A stretch of 5,052 nucleotides of DNA from Bdellovibrio sp. (GTDB lineage Bacteria; Bdellovibrionota; Bdellovibrionia; Bdellovibrionales; UBA1609): contig RFKI01000077.1 in the NCBI GenBank assembly GCA_003694355.1, forward strand, positions 1 to 5,052. Direction: 5' to 3'. Below, one piece after another: positions 1 through 5,052 of the stretch. Under the pieces are notes generated by a model. It was not told where the DNA came from and searched no databases. It saw nothing but the letters and a program-made list of their open reading frames with translations. The translations under genes and the position numbers were made by a program. Position 1 is the first letter of the stretch, and each line of letters starts with the position of its first letter.

Positions 1-31
1 ATCGTTATGTTATCTAAAAAGGGAGTGAGCT

Positions 32-265
32 ATGAGCCCTTCAATTTGGCAGATTTTAATTGTGTTAGGTATTTTGCTTCTTTTGTTTGGCCCCAATAGA
101 ATTCCAAGTTTGGGCCGATCCCTGGGGGAAGCGATTCGTGGCTTTAAAAAGGGACTCAATGATGAAGAAATTGATGTGACAGACAGTGCTAAAAAAGAAG
201 AAATTCCTTCAAGTTCTTCTGAACAAACCTCGTCAGAAAAGAAATCAGAAAAAGAAAACGCTTAA
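32..265 (+). CDS. tatA: Sec-independent protein translocase subunit TatA
   Basis: A 77-residue TatA-type subunit of the twin-arginine translocase, which exports folded proteins across the inner membrane together with TatC. Seen in the sequence: a short periplasmic N-terminus, one transmembrane helix at about residues 5-20 with Gln7 in the SIWQ context also found in E. coli TatA, the FGP hinge at residues 19-21, an amphipathic helix at about 22-42 ending in GFKKGL, and a Ser/Glu/Lys-rich disordered tail from about residue 44. FKKG after the hinge and the short tail favour TatA over TatB. The ATG is preceded by GGGAG (21-25) with a 6-base spacer, so the start is firm. No tatC or tatB is in the window, and bases 1-31 are too short to show a promoter. 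The TAA stop overlaps the stop of the convergent pcnB-like gene. Length is within the normal TatA range. Identification is confident. Confidence 0.95.
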   Translation: MSPSIWQILIVLGILLLLFGPNRIPSLGRSLGEAIRGFKKGLNDEEIDVTDSAKKEEIPSSSSEQTSSEKKSEKENA

Positions 266-1422
266 AGATTTTTTCGCTTTTCATATTGCTGGGTCCAAAA
301 CAGTAACTCCTCTGGAGAAAAAAGGTGCTCTGCTTTAGCCATTTGTAAGGCTAGAGGAAATGATTGTGAGCGAGCAAAGCTGTTCAGGCGCTGGGTTTTT
401 TTAGTGCGGTTTTCATAAACAGAAGGGAATTGAGGAATAAAGTGAATGGCGCGCAAAACGGTTTCTTGCTCATATTTAAACATACCCAGCTCATCTTTCA
501 TAAGAGATGTCAGGGCCGTATGTTGCCTCATGGTTTTTGAGGTGATCGGTTTAAGAGGGTCTGTGCTCATTTGAGCTCTTATATAGGCTAAAATTAAAAG
601 GCCAAATAGTTCATAGGGTTCTTGAGGAAGAATCTCTTGTTTTTTATAAAGATAAGATAAGAGAATTTCTTGGGAAGTCGGATCTGCAAATGCTTTGTGA
701 AGGTGAGGGGCTGCGTATTGAAGGACTTGAAGGTCATAAGATTCAAGAAAAGGTAAAGAAGGATCTTTGAGTCGCAGAAACTTTAACCATTCTTCTCGTC
801 TGCGAGGAACTGGGGTTTGGGTTAAATGAGGGGCTGTTTGGGAGATGGCTTTTTTTAAGTCTGATTCCATATGAAATTGAATCATATGAGTGAGGCGGAT
901 AGCTCTTAATATACGGATAGGGTCTTCAATCAGGCGTTCGTTGGGGTTGCCGATCATTCTGACAATGCCAGCTTTCAGATCTTTTAGCCCCCCTGTCCAG
1001 TCAATAAGTTTGTCGGCAACAGGGTCGTAGAAAAGTCCATTAATGGTAAAGTCTCTCCGAAGAGCATCTTCTTCAGGGGAGCCGAAAAGATTATCTCCAG
1101 GAGGAAGATTTTCAATGTCATCATCTTCAGAAACATTTCTGCGAAAAGTAGCGACTTCATATTGTTTTTCTTCTCTTTTGACTAAAACGAGCCGAAAGCG
1201 ACGACCGATGACATAGGAGTTATAGATAATTTTTTTTACCTCATTGGGTCGGGCTGTTGTGGCAATGTCAAAATCTTTGGGGTGTTTCCCCAGAAGAAGA
1301 TCTCTGACACATCCTCCAACCAGATAAGTGGTGTATCCTTGTTTTTGTAAGGCCTTCACAATACCATAGGCATGAGGATCGATCCAATCACGATGCAGAC
1401 TCGGTGTTTGCTTTACTTCCAT
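262..1422 (-). CDS. pcnB: PcnB/CCA-family nucleotidyltransferase, poly(A) polymerase-like
   Basis: A 386-residue class II nucleotidyltransferase, the family that contains poly(A) polymerase I and the tRNA CCA-adding enzyme; it adds nucleotides to RNA 3' ends in the cytoplasm. Seen: LVGGCVRDLLLG at 34-45, the catalytic pair D50/D52 in KDFDIAT, the likely third carboxylate E89 in EVATFR, RRDFTINGLFYDP at 122-134, and EDPIRILRAIR at 166-176. A more variable helical C-terminal half follows. VIGRRFRLVLV at 71-81 matches the signature that separates bacterial poly(A) polymerases from CCA enzymes (established knowledge), which is why pcnB is preferred. No HD domain is evident. At 386 residues it is shorter than E. 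coli PcnB and nearer CCA-enzyme length, so a CCA-adding role cannot be excluded, particularly if no other cca gene exists in the genome. The ATG has no convincing Shine-Dalgarno and lies about 3 bases from the predicted transcription start. The family call is very firm; the poly(A) versus CCA choice is moderate. Confidence 0.93.
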   Translation of the reverse strand: MEVKQTPSLHRDWIDPHAYGIVKALQKQGYTTYLVGGCVRDLLLGKHPKDFDIATTARPNEVKKIIYNSYVIGRRFRLVLVKREEKQYEVATFRRNVSEDDDIENLPPGDNLFGSPEEDALRRDFTINGLFYDPVADKLIDWTGGLKDLKAGIVRMIGNPNERLIEDPIRILRAIRLTHMIQFHMESDLKKAISQTAPHLTQTPVPRRREEWLKFLRLKDPSLPFLESYDLQVLQYAAPHLHKAFADPTSQEILLSYLYKKQEILPQEPYELFGLLILAYIRAQMSTDPLKPITSKTMRQHTALTSLMKDELGMFKYEQETVLRAIHFIPQFPSVYENRTKKTQRLNSFARSQSFPLALQMAKAEHLFSPEELLFWTQQYEKRKNL

Positions 1423-1436
1423 CTTATGAGCATAAT
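1408..1436 (+). promoter_or_regulatory. Candidate promoter of the hydrolase gene
   Basis: TTGCTT (1408-1413) and CATAAT (1431-1436) are separated by 17 bases and resemble sigma-70-type -35 and -10 boxes, the -10 matching five of six consensus bases and the -35 only three. The predicted start of transcription near 1443 would give a leader of about 33 bases that includes the GGAG site at 1467-1470. The -35 box lies inside the start of the divergent pcnB-like gene. Assigned by eye only. Confidence 0.35.
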
Positions 1437-1460
1437 GACTTGAGAGAGGACTTACGTCAA
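1432..1460 (-). promoter_or_regulatory. Candidate promoter of the pcnB-like gene
   Basis: Read on the minus strand, TTGACG (1460-1455) and CATTAT (1437-1432) are exactly 17 bases apart; they match five and four of six consensus positions of a sigma-70-type promoter. Transcription would begin near 1425, only about 3 bases before the ATG at 1422, giving a nearly leaderless mRNA. That agrees with the absence of a Shine-Dalgarno sequence. The -10 box shares bases 1432-1436 with the candidate -10 box of the divergent hydrolase promoter. Confidence 0.45.
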
Positions 1461-1466
1461 TGAATT

Positions 1467-1470
1467 GGAG
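1467..1470 (+). promoter_or_regulatory. Ribosome binding site that sets the true hydrolase start
   Basis: GGAG sits 5 bases upstream of the ATG at 1476. That ATG opens a frame encoding MIERIHYQF, which is not the frame of the hydrolase body. The site is the main reason for placing the original start at 1476 rather than at the GTG at 1526, which lies in the middle of a conserved beta-strand. Confidence 0.7.
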
Positions 1471-1475
1471 ATGCC

Positions 1476-2287
1476 ATGATTGAACGGATTCATTATCAAT
1501 TTATGGCACGTCAGGGGCTCCTAAAGTGGTTTTTTTACATGGGCTCATGGGGTCCCTATCGAATTGGCGACGTATTATAAAGGAGCTGGAGTCAGAATTT
1601 GAAATTTTGGCGTATGATCAAAGAGGGCATGGGAAAAGTTTTCGGCCTCCAACAGGGTATGCCCCTATGGATTATGCAAAAGATCTCATAGAACTTTTGG
1701 ATGATTTAAAGTGGAAGGAAGTTTTTCTTGTAGGGCATTCCATGGGAGGGAGAAATGCCATTCAGGCAGCTGCTTTAGTACCCCATCGGATTAAAAAGCT
1801 AGTTATAGAGGATATTTCTCCAAGAGGGGATGAGAAGGGCTTACAAAAGATTCAATTTTTGCTCTCTCAGGTTCCTGTTCCTTTTCCATCCAGAGAAGCT
1901 GCGAGAACTTATTTGTTTGGGCCCTTCGAGAAAGAGGTCTTAAAAGGAGATTCTCATGCCCATGTTTTGGCTCAATTTTTCTACTCCAATATTATTACAG
2001 ATGAAACGGGAAGGGCTGATTGGCGTTTTTATAAAGAGGGAATCCTGGAATCAGCAAGGATGGGGCGGGAAGTGGATTTATGGCCCACGTATGAAGCTTT
2101 ATCAATGCCCATTTTAATTATTCGTGGTGAACACTCAAAAGATTTAACTCGGGAAGAGGCGCAAAAGATGCTTCAAAAGCAGCCGAGAGCTCAACTTGTG
2201 GAGGTTAAAGGAGCTGGGCATTGGGTGCATTTTGATCGACCCAAAGAGTTTATTCAGGCTATCGCGGACTTTTTTAAGAGTTCTTGA
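1476..2287 (+). CDS. Alpha/beta hydrolase (YbfF/ABHD11-like esterase), apparent N-terminal frameshift
   Basis: A serine hydrolase of the alpha/beta fold, probably a cytoplasmic esterase or thioesterase; the substrate is unknown. The uninterrupted part runs from the GTG at 1526 (253 residues). Numbered from that GTG it shows the oxyanion-region HGLMGSLSNW at 5-14, DQRGHGKS at 31-38, the nucleophile elbow GHSMGG with Ser72, EDISP with Asp96 (the position used as catalytic acid in YbfF-like enzymes), and GHWVHFDRP with His232. The GTG is not a natural start: it cuts off the first strand and no ribosome site precedes it. Frame 3 from the ATG at 1476, with GGAG before it, encodes MIERIHYQF; the body frame, open from 1484, encodes IYGTSGAPKVV from 1499. 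Adding one T to the TTT at 1500-1502 would join them as HYQFYGTSG, a normal hydrolase N-terminus. This is either a real inactivating deletion or a homopolymer sequencing error. The fold call is firm; the functional state is uncertain. Confidence 0.88.
1500..1502 (+). other. Probable one-base deletion in a T run (frame break)
   Basis: At this TTT the reading frame set by the ATG at 1476 must move back by one base to enter the frame of the hydrolase body. Upstream, the body frame is closed by TGA at 1481-1483; downstream, the ATG frame is closed within about 80 bases. A run of four T instead of three would restore one continuous gene of about 270 residues. Confidence 0.65.
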
Positions 2288-2388
2288 TAACAAAAAGTGG
2301 CCAAAGTTGAAGAAACGTAGTAAAAAATTGAAGGTACATTCTTGAGCAGAGGCGTTGCGTTAACTTTTGTGGTTGTTAAGGATAAAGA
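2288..2388. other. Intergenic region between hydrolase and helicase, no confident signal except the helicase RBS
   Basis: These 101 bases contain no convincing gene, rho-independent terminator or strong promoter. AAGGA at 2378-2382, 6 bases before the GTG at 2389, is a good ribosome binding site for the helicase. TGGCCA (2298-2303) and TAAAAA (2321-2326), 17 bases apart, are a weak promoter candidate. Whether the helicase is co-transcribed with the hydrolase or has its own promoter cannot be decided from the sequence. Confidence 0.5.
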
Positions 2389-4023
2389 GTGGGTTTTTCT
2401 AAATTACATCCAAAGATTTTAGGTGGGCTTAAGAAATGTGAATTTAATGAGCCAACACCAATTCAAGCAGCCTGTATCCCTCGGATTTTAGAAGGACAAG
2501 ATGTTGCTGGTCTTGCCCAGACAGGCACAGGAAAAACAGCGGCCTTTTTATTGCCTTTAATGGATCGTGTCTTACGCTCTGTGGAACAGACATCTCTTCA
2601 AGAATCAGGGACTTCTCCTTCACGGGAAGAACTTAGTGATAAGGATCTAGAAAAAAGAATTTTTCCTCATTGGAAAACAAAAAATTTTATTTTGATTTTG
2701 GAGCCTACGAGGGAATTGGCCCATCAGGTGTATGAGAACTTTAAGAAGCTGGGTCAGGATACAGGGTTAGAGGCTGTGGTGATTTATGGGGGGACTTCCT
2801 ATGACAATCAGAAGGCTTTATTGGAAAAAGGAGTTCCTTTTGTTATAGCAACGCCAGGTCGTTTAATTGATCTTTATAAAGAGCACTTTGTTGATCTGTC
2901 TCAAGTGCGTGCCGTGGTGTTTGATGAAGCGGATCGCATGTTTGATATGGGCTTCAAAGAAGACATGAAGTTTTTATTAAAACGTATTCCCAAAGAACGT
3001 CAGTTACTTTTATTTAGTGCCACTTTGAACTTCGATGTTTTGCAAATCGCCTATGAATTTGGTTCTAATCCAGTGGAAATTGATGTGAGTCGGGACCAGG
3101 CCAAGGCTGAACATGTGGAAGATAGCCTGTTTCATTTAGGCAAGGAGGAGAAACCTCAGGTTCTTCTTTCTCTGATTCATAAATTTTTACCTCGTCAGGC
3201 CATCGTATTTAGTAATTTTAAACACAATGTGGAACGTATTGTGCGCTTTTTAAACTCTAATGGAGTGCCAGCGGTTGGAATTTCCAGTTTATTAAATCAG
3301 GCTCAACGAAATCGGGTGATGAGTCGCTTTCGGGAAGGAAATGACCGAAATATTTTGGTGGCAACAGATGTGGCGGCTAGAGGTTTAGATATTCAAGGCG
3401 TTGATATGGTCGTCAATTATGAGTTACCAGATGATCCTGAAAATTATGTTCACCGCATTGGCCGTACAGGTCGAGCTGGAAAAAAGGGCAGGGCTTTTAG
3501 TCTTGTTTGCGATGATGATATTGGAGCTTTACATCGTATCGAGGATTATTTAGGTAACAAGATTCCTGTGGATTGGATTGATGATGAAGATCTCATTACG
3601 GATTTTCAACCCTTTCCATCGGCTCCTGAATTTCGTCCTTCTCAGAGGTTGCAAAAAAAAGATGTTCGGCCTCGGAGAGGTCATCGAAAAAGAAAATCAA
3701 CAACGTCCTCTTCAAGAAAAACCTCAGGAGCTTCCCGCAAAAAAGGGTCTTCTCAGAGATCAAGAAGAGGGTCCTCTCGGTCCAGTTCTCCATCTGAACG
3801 TTCCGTCCATCGAGACCGTCGCTTGGGACGGCATCAGTCCCGTCAAGAAAACTCTGCTGCTCGCACAAAGAAAACTCATCAAAGAAGTTCAAAAAGAAAA
3901 GCTTCTTCTTCTCAGAGATTTAAGCATCGTGTGCGGCCTCAAAACTCATCTGTGCAGAAGGTTTCTGTAAAGACCGGCGTGGGAGAGAAGATTTCTCGTT
4001 TTTTTAAGAAACTATTTGAGTGA
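2389..4023 (+). CDS. rhlB: DEAD-box ATP-dependent RNA helicase, RhlB-like, with RS-rich C-terminal tail
   Basis: A 544-residue RNA helicase that would unwind RNA in ATP-dependent fashion, probably in mRNA decay or ribosome assembly. Seen in order: Q motif PTPIQ (22-26), motif I AQTGTGKT (43-50), Ia PTRELA (106-111), GG (134-135), Ib TPGRL (155-159), DEAD (179-182), SAT (210-212), motif V ATDVAARGLDI (325-335), motif VI HRIGRTGR (355-362). LHPK near the start, DVAG before motif I and IEDYLGNKIPV near 384-394 resemble E. coli RhlB rather than DeaD or SrmB. Two features are unusual. The stretch between motifs I and Ia (about 64-97) is some 25 residues longer than in RhlB. After about residue 425 there is a roughly 100-residue tail of mainly Arg, Lys and Ser, closed by the amphipathic KISRFFKKLFE. 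The GTG start is forced by an in-frame TAA at 2383-2385 and supported by AAGGA at 2378-2382. A 24-base gap leads to the next gene. The DEAD-box call is certain; the RhlB assignment is moderate. Confidence 0.96.
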   Translation: MGFSKLHPKILGGLKKCEFNEPTPIQAACIPRILEGQDVAGLAQTGTGKTAAFLLPLMDRVLRSVEQTSLQESGTSPSREELSDKDLEKRIFPHWKTKNFILILEPTRELAHQVYENFKKLGQDTGLEAVVIYGGTSYDNQKALLEKGVPFVIATPGRLIDLYKEHFVDLSQVRAVVFDEADRMFDMGFKEDMKFLLKRIPKERQLLLFSATLNFDVLQIAYEFGSNPVEIDVSRDQAKAEHVEDSLFHLGKEEKPQVLLSLIHKFLPRQAIVFSNFKHNVERIVRFLNSNGVPAVGISSLLNQAQRNRVMSRFREGNDRNILVATDVAARGLDIQGVDMVVNYELPDDPENYVHRIGRTGRAGKKGRAFSLVCDDDIGALHRIEDYLGNKIPVDWIDDEDLITDFQPFPSAPEFRPSQRLQKKDVRPRRGHRKRKSTTSSSRKTSGASRKKGSSQRSRRGSSRSSSPSERSVHRDRRLGRHQSRQENSAARTKKTHQRSSKRKASSSQRFKHRVRPQNSSVQKVSVKTGVGEKISRFFKKLFE

Positions 4024-4031
4024 GATTCTTA

Positions 4032-4039
4032 GAGGGGGG
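4032..4039 (+). promoter_or_regulatory. Purine-rich ribosome binding site of the kinase-like gene
   Basis: GAGGGGGG ends 8 bases before the ATG at 4048 and lies entirely in the 24-base gap after the helicase stop. It supports 4048 as the start, even though this leaves about 30 residues before the hydrophobic segment, and it suggests translation from a shared helicase transcript. Confidence 0.5.
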
Positions 4040-4047
4040 TGGCATAA

Positions 4048-4794
4048 ATGCTGCTATTCTTTAAACCTATGTTTATTGTGAGAAGTGGTTTGACTTTTTT
4101 TAATGAACTTTGTGACAAAATAGGGCAATCTGTTCAGAACTTATTCATTTTTGGCTTTGTTTTTTTGTTTAGTTTTCTAGCTTACTCCCAGCAACTTTGT
4201 TTTTTAAACTTAAAGTCTTTTCCTGTTCATCAGGGTACATTGATGAAAAGAGAAAAAGGAGTTTCTTATTTTCTTTTGGGAAAGGGAAGCTTTGGAGGTG
4301 ATGTTTATCGCGTTTTTCGAGGAACTTCTTCTTTTTTGGAAAAGCATTATATGGATAAGCTGAATATGGAAGCAGAGTTAAGGGCTTGGAAGTTTTTAGA
4401 TTTTATTTCTTCTCATGGAAAAGTTCTAAGTTACCGTTTTATAAGATACAAAGAAACTGAAAATCCTCTGGTTTATCGTTCAGATCAAGATTTTAAAGGG
4501 ATGGATCTATACAGTCTTTTAAATCATCAAGATCTTTCCCCTGCAGAAAAAGCTGTTTTGAGGCAAGAATATCAGTTGTTCTTGGAGAAGTTTTTGAGTT
4601 TTTTTAAAAGGTTTCAAGAACAAGGGGAAAAGGGTGATTATAAAGTTTTAGGTATTTATCCGGGAGGGCTTTATGGAGAGAAGGCCTTGCAAGTGGATCT
4701 GTTGGATTCAGATAACCAGCTTGTTAAAATTTTTCTTCACGCTAAGAACTTACTCGTGACTTCAGGTGGACTAGTTCTTATTGACCCCAACTGA
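4048..4794 (+). CDS. Unrecognised membrane-anchored or exported protein with degenerate kinase-like motifs
   Basis: A 248-residue protein that I do not recognise as a named family. Seen: a hydrophobic segment at about 32-46 followed by AYSQQ, which reads as a signal peptide with possible cleavage after Ser47 or as an uncleaved anchor; the 31 residues before it are long for a signal-peptide n-region. Then GKGSFGGDVYRV at 78-89 resembles a kinase glycine-rich loop with one extra residue, MEAELRAWKFL at 107-117 could be the alpha-C helix with its Glu, and HAKNLLV (231-237) followed by VLIDPN (243-248) resembles the catalytic loop and metal-binding Asp of protein kinase-like folds; HAKN also occurs in HipA. 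Aligning on Asn234, the catalytic Asp position is Phe229. The protein stops straight after DPN, so no full C-lobe exists. A pseudokinase-like or unrelated ATP/ligand-binding role is inference. It follows the helicase by 24 bases and probably shares its transcript. The gene is real with good confidence; the fold is a guess. Confidence 0.75.
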   Translation: MLLFFKPMFIVRSGLTFFNELCDKIGQSVQNLFIFGFVFLFSFLAYSQQLCFLNLKSFPVHQGTLMKREKGVSYFLLGKGSFGGDVYRVFRGTSSFLEKHYMDKLNMEAELRAWKFLDFISSHGKVLSYRFIRYKETENPLVYRSDQDFKGMDLYSLLNHQDLSPAEKAVLRQEYQLFLEKFLSFFKRFQEQGEKGDYKVLGIYPGGLYGEKALQVDLLDSDNQLVKIFLHAKNLLVTSGGLVLIDPN

Positions 4795-5052
4795 ATCAGG
4801 AAACCACTTAAAAGAACGAATGATTTTGTTGCAATCTTTAACTGTTTCTAGAAAAAACTCTCTTCGATCTCGACAAGTAAGAAGAACCACTTTTTTTTTC
4901 TTTTTAAAAAGAATTTGGCGAATTTGGCGCTTCCGATCATGACTGAGTAAATCCAATAGAAAAGCGTTTTGATGGTTAACGGTTACTTTTTGGGTACCAA
5001 GGATTTTCATTCCAAAACGAGGGTAGTCTTTGATCCATCGTCGAATATACGC
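4771..5052 (-). CDS. C-terminal part of an unrecognised protein (possibly PsbP/DcrB-like fold), cut by window edge
   Basis: The minus-strand frame is open from the window edge at 5052 to a TAG at 4773-4771 and gives the last 93 residues of a longer protein. An ATG at 5008-5010 exists but is probably internal, because the frame continues upstream through AYIRRWIKDYPRFG. Counted from that Met, notable parts are RQIRQILFKKKKK at 28-40, VVLLTCRDR at 41-49, and FFLETVKDCNKIIRSFKW at 52-69. The order of a strand with a small motif, a second strand of the VVLLTC type and a terminal helix ending in IIRSF is reminiscent of PsbP/Mog1/DcrB-type proteins, which are often periplasmic or lipoproteins. Cys46 and Cys60 could form a disulfide if exported. 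Both are inference. Five lysines in a row are encoded partly by nine A (T9 at 4891-4899). It overlaps the convergent kinase-like gene by 24 bases. I do not assign a function. Confidence 0.65.
   Translation of the reverse strand, partial: AYIRRWIKDYPRFGMKILGTQKVTVNHQNAFLLDLLSHDRKRQIRQILFKKKKKVVLLTCRDRREFFLETVKDCNKIIRSFKWFPDSVGVNKN

Noticed and set aside
1..31. End of an upstream gene before tatA
   Set aside because: One frame stops with TAA at 15-17, but only four codons are visible, too few to support a gene.
217..238. Inverted repeat TTCTGA/TCAGAA as a terminator
   Set aside because: The 6-base stem has a 10-base loop, is AT-rich, lies inside tatA coding sequence and has no T tract on either strand side.
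1476..1530. Programmed -1 ribosomal frameshift in the hydrolase
   Set aside because: Slippage on TTT at 1500-1502 would give the right protein, but there is no canonical slippery heptamer and no obvious downstream stem; a one-base deletion or sequencing error is simpler.
2298..2326. TGGCCA-17-TAAAAA as helicase promoter
   Set aside because: Each box matches only four of six consensus bases, which is expected by chance in AT-rich DNA; mentioned only as a weak candidate in the intergenic entry.
3596..3892. Open frame of 98 codons on - strand inside the helicase tail
   Set aside because: Antisense to the low-complexity tail, without motif or start signal; its Phe/Leu/Ser-rich composition is the complement of Lys/Arg/Glu-rich coding.
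3578..3970. Open frame of 130 codons on + strand inside the helicase tail
   Set aside because: It lies wholly within the RS/K-rich tail of the helicase, where A/G/C-rich codons leave few stops in other frames. It has no ribosome binding site and no recognisable domain.
4783..4950. Frameshift at CCCC (4785-4788) truncating the kinase-like protein, with a longer + frame beyond
   Set aside because: The +1 frame stays open for about 50 codons, but it is the antisense of the lysine-rich minus-strand gene (Phe-rich, Arg-rich) and shows no kinase C-lobe motifs.

Overview
The window is a compact, bacterial, fairly AT-rich stretch (roughly 40% G+C by eye) with genes on both strands and no gap longer than about 100 bases. 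The genes suggest a Gram-negative bacterium: a TatA-type export subunit, a PcnB/CCA-family nucleotidyltransferase with the poly(A)-polymerase signature, and an RhlB-like DEAD-box helicase. The TatA membrane-to-amphipathic helix segment resembles, from memory, TatA of Bdellovibrio-type predatory bacteria. A Bdellovibrionota or related proteobacterial origin is therefore a tentative guess, not a result.

Layout, left to right. A complete tatA gene (32-265, +) converges with a PcnB-like nucleotidyltransferase (262-1422, -), and the two stop codons share the tetranucleotide TTAA. A 53-base divergent intergenic region follows, with candidate promoters whose -10 boxes overlap. Next comes an alpha/beta hydrolase (+) of the YbfF/ABHD11 type. 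Its N-terminus and ribosome binding site lie in a different frame from the rest of the gene, so it carries an apparent one-base deletion in a T run near 1500-1502. About 100 bases later, a GTG-started RhlB-like helicase (2389-4023, +) ends in a long Arg/Ser/Lys-rich tail and a short amphipathic helix. Only 24 bases downstream is an unrecognised 248-residue protein (4048-4794, +) with an N-terminal membrane segment or signal peptide and kinase-like motifs that look catalytically degenerate. It converges with, and overlaps by 24 bases, the C-terminal part of another gene on the minus strand (4771 to the window edge), whose fold may be PsbP/DcrB-like.

Functionally, the poly(A)-polymerase-like enzyme and the RhlB-like helicase both point to RNA turnover. 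They are not in one operon, being on opposite strands and separated by the hydrolase. TatA belongs to protein export. The helicase and the kinase-like gene probably share a transcript. No tRNA, rRNA, CRISPR array, insertion sequence or prophage element is visible. The observations most worth checking are the frame break in the hydrolase, the apparently exported degenerate kinase-like protein, the RS-rich helicase tail, and the apparently leaderless pcnB-like gene sharing its promoter DNA with the divergent hydrolase.
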